Source: Symsagittifera roscoffensis
Taxonomy: Eukaryota; Xenacoelomorpha; Acoela; Convolutidae
Length of the DNA stretch: 64,000 nucleotides
Direction: 5' to 3'
NCBI RefSeq assembly: GCF_963678635.1
Contig: NC_087062.1
Span: 7,430,193-7,494,192, forward strand
Positions 11,276-20,184 of this stretch are shown here, in pieces; position 1 is the first letter of the stretch, and every line of letters begins with the position of its first letter. Below the pieces are notes generated by a model, which saw only the letters and a program-made list of their open reading frames with translations, was not told the DNA's origin and ran no database searches. The position numbers and the translations under genes are program-made.

Positions 11276-11741
11276 GTTATAATGTTGGCAGCGGTCGATT
11301 TGGACCTAATGCAATCCGTGTCAATGGCGATCGGGGTACAAAGACAGACAGAGATGAACCCAATCACAATTGTGTTTGCTGGCATCAATGACCATTTACA
11401 CAGTAGGGGTTTCCTGAGCAGACTCAGAGAGCCTACCAGCCGAAGCCGCTGTATGGCCAGCAACAAAAGATATACTCGAGTCAATGGGTGAAGTAGTGGA
11501 TACCCTGAAAGAAGGTTCCTTCACCAAGATGACACCGAGAGCCGTGTTCGCGCTGTCTCCGGGTTATGCACGTCTCCCGGATGGACTAAAGTTCGTGTAT
11601 GCGGTTGTGGCTTTGCTCTCAGAAGGGAAATACGATGTAATCATATCGGCCCCAAATCGCGAGATAGAGATGGAGAATCTGAGACCACTCAGGGCCGAAC
11701 TACCGGCGGTGTGGTCGGATATCTCAAACGCAATGAGATGA
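11276..11741 (+). pseudogene. decayed frame with a possible second SGNH-like block
   Basis: Two overlapping short frames (11282-11491 and 11484-11741) read as one broken protein. The first contains ITIVFAGINDHLHSRG, where GIND after a hydrophobic strand resembles block III of SGNH hydrolases. The second contains a hydrophobic FVYAVVALLSEGKYDVII stretch. No GDS nucleophile is visible upstream because the preceding frame ends in a stop at about 11269. A duplicated, degenerate hydrolase is possible; alternatively the GIND match is chance. Confidence 0.35.
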
Positions 11742-11762
11742 TTCAAGGACCACTCACTACAC

Positions 11763-13406
11763 ATGCTAGTGTTGGACGAGGTGCTGGGGTTGGAACTGTC
11801 CAACTTCAGTCGACAGCGCAAGTTGAAGCCAGGATTAGATGACGACCATCGAGTAATTGTGGCGATGTCGAATGACTTATGGTTCCGAGGAATGGACATA
11901 AAGGAGGAAGGAGAGAGAAGAAACATCTCCAAGGATACCAGAGCCCACTTGGAAGCGATGGTTTTGAGAACAAAGCCAGAAGCTTACCAGTGGCTACACC
12001 TAACTCCTCGAGTAGCGGCATTGGGTGCGGAAGCTTTTGAGCAAGGCCCAGTGATGATCAGGAAAATCCATGCCCACCTTGTGAAGGAGGTGAACCTGGC
12101 CGAAAATGTCGAGGAGAAGGCAGCCGAGTTTGTAAACAGAGTGTGCCAAGTTACCCTGGAAACTTTCTGTACTCAGAAGGTGAAGGGAGAAGAAGGCTTT
12201 GAACGGACTGATAGCATGCTGGAAGGGCTGGGAATCGGATGGACCGCGTATTTCTTGGCAAAAGTCTGCCCAAAACTCTCTCGATACTTGATAAAAGAAT
12301 TCCTCCAAGCAGTAGTGGAAGTATCAATCGTTGAACTACTAGCCTTGTTCGTGACATTTGGAGCAGAAAACTTCGTGAAAGGACCGGTAGTACTGCTCAC
12401 TGAAGGAGTTCAGAACTTGCTGTTAGATGATCTTCGATCATTGATTGCAATAACACATGGAAACTTGGGAGGACTGATGAACCTGACACTTTACCCAGAG
12501 CATATGAAAGAGAATGTGAGGAGATTCGATGGGAAGAAAGCCACGGATTCGTGGAATAAGATAAGAGATCTGAGACATACTCTTATCCAGTATCTCCTGC
12601 ATCAAAATCGCTTTGGAACAGGAGAGAATGAGACGATTGAGAGGGAGGAAGACGTGAGACGACAAGTCGGGGGCATGCCCCTGCTAACTGATCTAATCTT
12701 AGCTATGAGGACCGATCCCTTAGCGTTGATCAGAGGAGCCACGGAGTTTGTGACAGTGATCTATGGACCAGCAGTCACGTTTGCGTTCCCTGATGTTAAA
12801 GTGGAAGCGTACAGGAGGTCGATGCTGCACCTGAACCTCATATCAGCAGTGGACGGGAGTGTGCTGAACTGGTCTGAGCAGCATGTATTGCGGGAACTTA
12901 TGAGCGAAGATCTATTGTTTGGAAAGATAGCAGAGCCAGAGATGAAGGTAGTCAACTTTAACGATCACTTCCGTGATCGCATGGGAGAAGTAGAGAGAGC
13001 GAATATTGAGGTATTTCCGAAGCTCTGGAATCTAAGGCCCTACGACAAAACAAATGGTGATATCACCAGGATTCCTCGTCTCACTGCGGCATGCCACAAG
13101 GTGAGAGAAGAGACGAATGACTGGGGTGATTACGAGAAGCTGCCAGAGGAAATCCCTGAATTCCCTCTGATAAGAAGAATGTTGCTCGGAGCAGTCTCCG
13201 TAGTACAGTCTCCTAGATTGAGAGTGTTTGAGACCAATGAAAGGAGGGTAGCGAAATTCTCGGAAACGATAGATCCGTGTTTTGTGGGCTTGAATGCCGC
13301 AGTGTTACAGTATACGCGATTTGCTTATACGGATCAAGCGACGAGAAGGCGCATAAGCAATGCCGCGACTCCGAAGCCTGGAACGTTTGACACTAATCGG
13401 GCATAA
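11763..13406 (+). CDS. large uncharacterised protein, accessory block
   Basis: A 547-residue uninterrupted frame with no domain that I recognise. It is helix-rich, with a hydrophobic segment at about residues 179-200 (EVSIVELLALFVTFG) that is short for a membrane span. DDDHRVIVAMSNDLW near residue 27 could be the Asp-x-x-His end of an SGNH fold begun in the preceding broken frame, but this is weak. The uninterrupted length in a region with many broken frames suggests that it was coding until recently. It ends 4 bases before the next frame opens. Confidence 0.45.
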   Translation: MLVLDEVLGLELSNFSRQRKLKPGLDDDHRVIVAMSNDLWFRGMDIKEEGERRNISKDTRAHLEAMVLRTKPEAYQWLHLTPRVAALGAEAFEQGPVMIRKIHAHLVKEVNLAENVEEKAAEFVNRVCQVTLETFCTQKVKGEEGFERTDSMLEGLGIGWTAYFLAKVCPKLSRYLIKEFLQAVVEVSIVELLALFVTFGAENFVKGPVVLLTEGVQNLLLDDLRSLIAITHGNLGGLMNLTLYPEHMKENVRRFDGKKATDSWNKIRDLRHTLIQYLLHQNRFGTGENETIEREEDVRRQVGGMPLLTDLILAMRTDPLALIRGATEFVTVIYGPAVTFAFPDVKVEAYRRSMLHLNLISAVDGSVLNWSEQHVLRELMSEDLLFGKIAEPEMKVVNFNDHFRDRMGEVERANIEVFPKLWNLRPYDKTNGDITRIPRLTAACHKVREETNDWGDYEKLPEEIPEFPLIRRMLLGAVSVVQSPRLRVFETNERRVAKFSETIDPCFVGLNAAVLQYTRFAYTDQATRRRISNAATPKPGTFDTNRA

Positions 13407-13412
13407 CTGAAT

Positions 13413-14095
13413 TTGGCGCCTATGAGGATGAGAGGCAGAGCTGAATTACCTGAGGCCTCCCTGATTTTGAATAGAGTGAAACAGGAGTTAACAGTGGGAG
13501 GAACGCTGCAGACGAGAACCTTCCTGGCACCCTTCGGCTATGAGGAAATCAAAGTGGTCCATGGAGAAGAGGAAGATAAATCAGCCGGCACGCTAATCAT
13601 ACCGAAACTTCCGGAAGGGGCCAAGACTGAAAGGCAAGGACCCTCAAATTCGAGAGATACATCAAAAGGAGATGATAGGCAGGGAGGAAGCCGTCGATCG
13701 GAGGAACCCATGCAATAGAATCCCGACCAAGTTGAGAAGGAAGACGATAATGCATCGACAGGAGGAAGATCCAGCCTGGATTTCAATTTCCTCAGTGACT
13801 TTGAAACTAACGCAGACGCAGAATATTACCCGAAGAAAAGTGGGAGGTACATCACCGAGACCATGAAAATAGGACGGGATGTAGACTGGATAGAGTGGCC
13901 TTCATGGAAGAAGTCTGGACAGTGGTTCAGAGCTACGGAACCGAGTCCATTTTGAAAGTAGGTCTCAACCGACCACTGATGCGGGAATTCCTTGACAAAC
14001 TCGACGAGTGTGAAGGGAGATTGAGTGAATTGTTGATCGACTCAGCCACAAAGGAAAGTGAAGCAAACTCTCCTATCAAGATGACACCGCAATAG
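13413..14095 (+). pseudogene. broken accessory frame
   Basis: Three pieces: a 101-residue frame at 13413-13718 ending in a TAG, coding-like sequence behind that stop to about 13890 in the same frame, and a 66-residue frame at 13895-14095. The pieces are highly charged (KLPEGAKTERQG, RQGGSRRSEEP). I see no known domain. Probably one protein of about 230 residues with a stop and a frameshift. Confidence 0.35.
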
Positions 14096-14140
14096 GATAA
14101 AGGAGAAGAGGTATATCTGTCGAGAATCAGTAAAGAAACG

Positions 14141-14539
14141 ATGCGATCGAAATTGGTGATTGATAAGATCAATGAGATGAAGATGAAACTAGGCAGCAAA
14201 GTGATGCCGAGGAGAGCGGGAAAGACAAAGGTGGATTCGCAAATATCGATTAAAGCTGTCAACTCAGCGAAATGGAAACGAGTCGGAGAAGTCATGGATT
14301 TTGGACAAGGTGATGATCAATTGCCTGGCACAGGCAGAATGTTAACGGATGTAGCAATGGGGCCGCCCATTCTCATGGCAGGAATAAAATCAACGGGTTA
14401 TAAATCCAAACGAAGTGACCGCACTCTGACTGGAGCAACGTTAGAAATGGAAATACTCAGCCAATGTGGAGAGAGTACCATGAAAGATTTTAAGCCGTCT
14501 CCCAAAACCACGGAAAGGGAAGTGTTGTGGGACAACTAG
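14141..14539 (+). CDS. uncharacterised basic protein, accessory block
   Basis: A 132-residue frame, Lys/Met-rich (KINEMKMKLGSKVMPRRAGK), function unknown. It overlaps the next frame by 13 bases (14527-14539). It may be the end of the preceding broken protein, since coding-like sequence leads up to it from 14096 without a clear spacer. Confidence 0.35.
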   Translation: MRSKLVIDKINEMKMKLGSKVMPRRAGKTKVDSQISIKAVNSAKWKRVGEVMDFGQGDDQLPGTGRMLTDVAMGPPILMAGIKSTGYKSKRSDRTLTGATLEMEILSQCGESTMKDFKPSPKTTEREVLWDN

Positions 14540-15429
14540 TACCAGTGGAATATAACCGACTGACACTGTCGGAGACTGTATCAATAGATGAACCCGCCTG
14601 CGGATACATGGAGATGTTGGACTACAGAAACTCGGCCAGAGGACACTTAATGGCTCTGGAAAACAAGACTGCCATGGAAGGTTATCTGGAGACAATGATG
14701 CAAGGCACCAACCTCAAGCAGAAAGCATACGGGACGCTAGCGTTGTCTGAGATGCAGGCAGAAATGATCGAGCAATTCGTGAGCCTTCCATGGAAAGCTG
14801 TAGCATTAAGGTACTTTGAAGAAGAGATGAGGACTACGCCGAGGATACACGCTCTGATAGCAGTACCCTACGTGAGGACTGAAATACAACTGAGGTTCGC
14901 CTGGTGCATGATCGGAGTGACTCGCGAGGAATATGATTCAGAAGAAAGGAAAATATCGAAAGAAGAAAAGGTCTTCCTGATGACGAGCATGAGGGATCTG
15001 ATAATCCAAGAGGGAAGGGCAGTAGCGTGCTCGAAGCGGAGAGGCGCTCTCTGTTTCATCCGATTCATGATAGAGCAAGTTTCAGTGCCAGCATTGAATA
15101 CTTGTGTCAAGATGCTGAGAGAAGGTGATGAACGAGCGAAAGCCTCACTCTTGCTAGCACTGCTGGATATACATCAAAGCGAACCAATGAGGGTGAACAT
15201 GAAAGAACCTGTAGAACTAGAACCCATGAGGAAAATAGACGAAATCAGGATATTCTCAAACAAGGAGCTGAGGCTCACAAGGGAATCCATGGGAGCACTG
15301 CCGAAATCCAACGAATACTGTGGACCGATCAAAAAGAAGTCATACAGTTACGTGTCCGGAGTCATAGGGAAAGCGTACAACCCGTTTCTCAGTGGAGACA
15401 TACGCGATTACTTCTTTGATTACGAGTAA
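14527..15429 (+). CDS. uncharacterised protein, accessory block
   Basis: A 300-residue frame without recognised motifs. It is rich in Glu, Met and Arg and helix-like throughout, with an IPSxx-free, Cys-poor composition and no signal peptide. It begins inside the end of the previous frame and ends four bases before the next Met-type start, so these frames are packed like a polycistron or a single broken polyprotein. Related in style, though not visibly in sequence, to the 547-residue protein upstream. Confidence 0.4.
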   Translation: MGQLVPVEYNRLTLSETVSIDEPACGYMEMLDYRNSARGHLMALENKTAMEGYLETMMQGTNLKQKAYGTLALSEMQAEMIEQFVSLPWKAVALRYFEEEMRTTPRIHALIAVPYVRTEIQLRFAWCMIGVTREEYDSEERKISKEEKVFLMTSMRDLIIQEGRAVACSKRRGALCFIRFMIEQVSVPALNTCVKMLREGDERAKASLLLALLDIHQSEPMRVNMKEPVELEPMRKIDEIRIFSNKELRLTRESMGALPKSNEYCGPIKKKSYSYVSGVIGKAYNPFLSGDIRDYFFDYE

Positions 15430-15432
15430 GCA

Positions 15433-16314
15433 GTGTTGCTGAAGTTCTGGACGTCGAGAATTGCAACAATTAAAAGCGCTTCTAATCCGCAGACCAAGCT
15501 GGGACTAGTCTTAGAAAAAAAGGTGGCTGCGCCTTCCGTGCCAGAACCCGACAAACGAGTGGAATTTGGATTGGGATTCTCAGATGAATTACTGAGAACG
15601 AGCTTGATGGTAGTGTGGGAACTGATGAGACCATCGTGGTGTCCTAGACCCAATGCTGATTCAATACTACTTGCAACACAAGATGTGCAGATGGAACTAA
15701 ATGCGGACTGTAACCTGCGTGATCTTAATATCATATATAATGTGATGACAACAGCCTCTAAGAGCAACGGGGAAGACAAAGTGGAGTTGCCTGGCTGGGG
15801 ACCAGAAGACTGGACTAAACCTGGTAGCTGTCTGGCAGAAATCTGTGGACTGAAAGGTCACATTTGTAGAAGTCTGGATTGCGTGAAAACCCTGGAGAAA
15901 CAACACAAGCAGTTGACAATATTGTTTGGGAGCATTGTGATGAAAGCAAGAACGGAAACGGAATTGATCGCAGATTGTCATGGAGGAACCGAGGTGAATG
16001 TAGTGACTGCACTAGGATTCTATAGTATGTTTGGTTTTTTAGAGTCACTATTGAGTCTAGAACAGAAACATGAAATGGTCACGGCCATCAGTGTAGAAGT
16101 GTTCCCAGGAGTTTTGCAGACTGAGCAAAAGCACATAGAAAAATGGAGAGATGCGATCGAGGCGGAAATGAACATCAGACACAGTGAAACTTATCGCAGA
16201 CCATCGGGAGCGCGATATTTGGTGGGATCGACATTAGTTCCAATGAGCAAGAGCAGATACCCAGTGCATTTTGTGGCTGTTGATGTAAAAAGTACGAGAA
16301 CGATCGTGGATTAG
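15433..16314 (+). CDS. uncharacterised protein, last frame before gap
   Basis: A 293-residue frame with no recognised domain. It has a small Cys cluster (SCLAEICGLKGHICRSLDC, about residues 132-150) that is not a standard zinc finger. The TAG at 16312-16314 is followed by about 100 bases of further open-looking sequence and then the scaffold gap, so the natural end of the module is unknown. Confidence 0.4.
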   Translation: MLLKFWTSRIATIKSASNPQTKLGLVLEKKVAAPSVPEPDKRVEFGLGFSDELLRTSLMVVWELMRPSWCPRPNADSILLATQDVQMELNADCNLRDLNIIYNVMTTASKSNGEDKVELPGWGPEDWTKPGSCLAEICGLKGHICRSLDCVKTLEKQHKQLTILFGSIVMKARTETELIADCHGGTEVNVVTALGFYSMFGFLESLLSLEQKHEMVTAISVEVFPGVLQTEQKHIEKWRDAIEAEMNIRHSETYRRPSGARYLVGSTLVPMSKSRYPVHFVAVDVKSTRTIVD

Positions 16315-16416
16315 GCCTTCTCAGTGCCAAAGTGTGTAAGACTGGCGAGAATGTCAGAAAGGTCTTATGAGTTACTGTGCAAAATGTGAATTTGAAAGAC
16401 AAAAACAGAGAGGATC

Positions 16417-16616
16417 NNNNNNNNNNNNNNNNNNNNNNNNNNNNNNNNNNNNNNNNNNNNNNNNNNNNNNNNNNNNNNNNNNNNNNNNNNNNNNNNNNNN
16501 NNNNNNNNNNNNNNNNNNNNNNNNNNNNNNNNNNNNNNNNNNNNNNNNNNNNNNNNNNNNNNNNNNNNNNNNNNNNNNNNNNNNNNNNNNNNNNNNNNNN
16601 NNNNNNNNNNNNNNNN
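16417..16616. other. 200-base assembly gap
   Basis: Exactly 200 N. A round number points to a scaffolding gap of unknown true size. The accessory block stops on its left and host/hAT sequence starts on its right, so the element boundary is hidden here. Confidence 0.98.
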
Positions 16617-16866
16617 ATTAGTGACGTTATTGGGACGATTAGTCAAACGGTGAAGGTCAAGATATTCTGGTATTTTGAAAATTTAAAAATTCGAAGTAGT
16701 CGCACTTCTGAGAAACGGTAAAAACCGCCATTTTGGTGGAAAACCAGAAGAAAATCAGAACAACAATAGTTGCGACGAAGATAACTACGAAAAAATCGAA
16801 GATCAGAATTGAAGAAAAAGCACAGTTAGCAGAGACCGCTCCGAGTTGCAACGATTGTGTCGCAAG

Positions 16867-17712
16867 CAGGCATTTCGGGTTCGGGTTCGGGTTTTCGGGT
16901 ATCGGGTCGGGTTTTCGGGTTTTGAGACAAATTTCGGGTTTCGGGTCGGGTTTCGGGTTCAACAAATTTTCGGGTTCGGGTTCGGGTATTCAATTATGTC
17001 GGATTTCTAAAACCCGACTTTTGTTTGCTGTTTTCGGTTTCGACAAAAACTTTCCCAATTTTTCTTTTGTTTAAGGTTTTTTACTTTTTTAATTTTTATT
17101 TCTATTTCATTTCTGAACGCGATTGCATTGTACGATGAAGGAAGAGTGGCGGATATTTGAAACCAAAAATCCAAAGTTGAAAGAAATTCTGAAAGACCAA
17201 AAATTTCTGAACTCGAATACTGAAAAGTTTATTTTCCATTCCCAATTCGTATATCTTGACAATGTGTCAGTAACAAAAGTTAGCAGTTCCCCTCGCTTCA
17301 AGAAACTGTTTCAAAAGTCTGGCCTAGCTGTACCAACTTATGATGATCTCAATCGGACACTTAATGCCAAATACTTCGAGCGCATAGATCTCATTAAGAA
17401 ATTACTAGAGGGGAAAGAGAAGTTAGTCTTGGCTCTAGACAAATGGACGAACAATCATGACGAAAAATTTATTGGTGTCCATGTGTATCAAAAAGGCAAT
17501 ACTATTTAATCTACCTGAAAATCGGGCATGTCGGGTATCGGGTCGGGTAATCGGTTTTTGAGATCTTTTTGGGTTTCGGGCCGGGTTTCGGGTTTGAAAT
17601 GAATGTCGGGTTCGGGTTCGGGTTTGAAGAAACCGTCGGGTTCGGGTTCGGGTTTTAGCTTATCGGGTAATCGGGTTTCGGGTTTGAAAAATGTCGGGTC
17701 CCGAAATGCCTG
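16867..17712. mobile_element. short hAT-type DNA transposon with intact ends
   Basis: The left end starts CAGGCATTTCGGG (16867-16879) and the right end is its exact reverse complement (17700-17712). The flanks are GTCGCAAG (16859-16866) and TTCGCAAG (17713-17720), an 8-bp target duplication with one mismatch, as expected for hAT. Both subterminal regions are filled with CGGGTTCGGGT-type repeats, all in the plus orientation, a known style of hAT transposase-binding arrays. The element is only 846 bp and carries a truncated transposase, so it would need help to move. Confidence 0.85.
17135..17509 (+). pseudogene. truncated hAT transposase fragment
   Basis: A 124-residue frame inside the hAT element. 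SPRFKKLFQKSGLAVPTYDD and LALDKWTNNHDEKFIGVH match the hAT transposase stretch that precedes and opens the RNase H-like core; the Asp in LALDKWTN corresponds to the first catalytic Asp. The BED finger, the rest of the core and the C-terminal dimerisation region are absent, so the copy is an internal-deletion derivative. Confidence 0.7.
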
Positions 17713-20180
17713 TTCGCAAGGTCGTGCACAACAACGGTGAAGGGTGAAAAAACAGTCTTCCGGAAAGAAGATAAGGTTTTTATTTCCCCGTATTCAGGTA
17801 TCCGGAGGGGTCTCGGGATTTGAACTGAAACTGTTTTATATAAACTTTTAGCTTCCCGGTTATGTCTTGAATTGAATTTATTTAACATCTGACGATTCAT
17901 TTTTTGACGATGAGAAGCTAGGAGTTGGGGGAAAGGGTTGATCCATCTCCGACGGAGGTGATGATTTTTATCTACTGAACAAAAACAACAGTAATAGTAA
18001 ATAGTATTAGCCCTGTTTTTAGGAGTGACCTCGTGGTCTGGGGAAACTGAGACCCAACCATGAGCTCACTAATTCTGCATGTAAGTAAGTTAATTTGAGC
18101 GTTCTGGTCGAAGCCGGAGAACAGAAACGATTTTGTCGACCCAATATTGGAAAGAACACCAAAAGAACTGGCTTTGGTAGAGACGGTGAAAAGCATGTAG
18201 AGCTCTGTTTAGACATTGTCAAGTCGTCTTAGGACCTAGCTTTATTGTCGTTCGATATGTACTTCCGCGCGAATGCTACAGATAATACTCTCACCTGTTT
18301 TTAAAATATAAGGAGGAATGTTTTATACGCTCCGTTGCTATGTAGTGTTTGGGCGAATGTTACAACATCATCCGAGCTACCCTCTTTGAAAGTATCACTA
18401 TTTGACTTCAATTATTAACCAAAGTAATTCGAGTCTGAAAATGCCAGACTTTCTTTTCTGCGCTAATTTAGCATCGCAGTCAAATTTTTCTCAAATAAGC
18501 GGCGAAAAAAATTGTTCATGTAACTTGAAACGTCTGCAGCGATAAAATTCAAATAGTCAGTAAGAAAATTTTATTGAAATCGGTTGTTTCTTACTTTTTC
18601 AGGCGGATTGAGGAACATAGAGCGGATGAGGAAAACTGGGTTTTGAAAACCCGAATAATATTGATACGTCACCGAAATCAAAAAATCATAATTTCATAGA
18701 TGCTCTGGTGACTAGATTTATTTGGTGGTGACTAGTTCTTGGTCTGGTAAAAATTTTGCTAAAAATTTTAGTTTATTGTTGTCCTAAATGGACATCAAAA
18801 AACGGCATTTAATGAGTGATTATGCGCTTAATTTTGACAATAAGTGTATGAGAAAGTACAATCTAAGCATCCAAAAAAGCTGAAATGAATGCCTCATACG
18901 CGAAAAATTTCGATACCTTTTTTGTAAGTGAGATCGAGGTGTAGGATTTTGGAGCCAAAAAACTAAAGCGGCGCCTAACTTATTAAACGATAGACTCATA
19001 ACCTTTGATCATAGCCTTTGGTCAATCTTTCGGAGATTCTTTTTTTGGTTGGTTGAGTTCCCAACTATCTGGATCTCTTCACTTTTATTACACTCGCGAA
19101 AGCATATGTACTGTAATAGGCAAGTAGACTTTTTTCCCGTAAACATTTTTCTTACACATTGATGATGCTTTGTAATCGAACCTTAGAGGCTTCTTCGCCC
19201 ATTCCAACTTAGTCTGGGAGTAATGCACTTGCCTCTGCTCCAAATGGTCAGAGGTTCGAATACCGACCGGATCTTGTTTTTTTTTAGTGTATGAAATAGA
19301 ATGTTCCCTGGGGAAAATGGAATAGTCTGACTGTTGTTTGTCGACTTATGATTATTCTTTTTAGTTGCTGCACCACGGATTTTGCGCTGTGAGCAGGTTT
19401 CATAACGTGCATTTTTACGCTTAGAAATATTATTCGGCCGAAACTATTTTGGCGGATGTTTTGTCGTTAAGTGAAATGTTTCATGTTTCTGCATCGGCCT
19501 AACGGCAAAAAAGGTTTCTTTAATTTTGAATAAATCAGATCAGTTGAAGCTCACAGTTTTTTAAACAATTTTTTTTGCAAATTTTTCCTTATGACAGTTT
19601 TATTTCCGTTAAAATTTGAATTGTCGGATTTTCTAATGTTTGCTTAAGTTTCTTTGGGCTTAGTGTTCACATCACGAAATTTGCTTGTGCTGTAAGCAAC
19701 CCTTATTGTAGTTGCATGTGCAAGTGTGGTCTCTTTGTAGCTTCAGGAGGGACTTAAAACTTATAAGATCATGTTTTTTTACTCAACTTGTGGCTACTGA
19801 AAGCTGAGACTCACGAAATATTAAAATTTGGTCGATCTCGTAATCATATTATACTTTATGAAATTCCAATGTTTTATTCACTTGGCGAATTGACGAAGGA
19901 CTAGCGTAGTAATTTCGGTTGCCATGATAATAGCGGACATTCTGATTTAGTTTACCCTAACAACTAACAACCAAGATTTTGAAATGAGTGAAGCGTGGTC
20001 GCACTCGTTAGCGAGGGCTGAAATTTATCCAATGATTTGCAATTAAGTGCAATTTGTTATTTCTCTCAATAATTAAGTACAGTTTAGTTTTGTCCTAGCA
20101 TTTAAATGTGCAATCTTATCTTTGTGTTCCTAATTAATTTTTTGAAAGCCCCTGCTTATATACATATTTTTACTTGCAGA
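17713..20180. other. intergenic region upstream of the PAXIP1-like gene
   Basis: About 2.5 kb without a supportable gene. It contains one tRNA-like unit (see 19205-19292). It must also hold the promoter and 5' untranslated exon(s) of the gene that follows, because a splice acceptor (TTTTTACTTGCAG, ending about 20179) stands five bases before the start codon; I cannot locate the first exon or the promoter by eye. Confidence 0.5.
19205..19292 (+). repeat. tRNA-like (SINE-type) unit with T-run
   Basis: Contains a B-box-like AGAGGTTCGAATACC followed about 15 bases later by a run of nine T, the layout of a pol III unit. The upstream part (GCACTTGCCTCTGCTCC) resembles a tRNA anticodon arm, but no full cloverleaf forms. 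Best read as a tRNA-derived repeat, not as a tRNA gene. Similar units occur at 21763 and 30770. Confidence 0.4.
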
Positions 20181-20184
20181 CTGT

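Noticed and set aside
11763-13406. Host single-exon gene
   Set aside because: It is embedded in a series of intron-free, partly broken frames on one strand; a mobile-element origin is the simpler reading.
16868-17700. Interstitial telomere-like GGGTTTCGGG repeats
   Set aside because: They lie strictly inside a hAT element with perfect TIRs and target duplication, and the unit is irregular; subterminal binding arrays explain them.
19205-19292. True tRNA gene
   Set aside because: B box and T-run are present, but no cloverleaf with a paired acceptor stem can be drawn.
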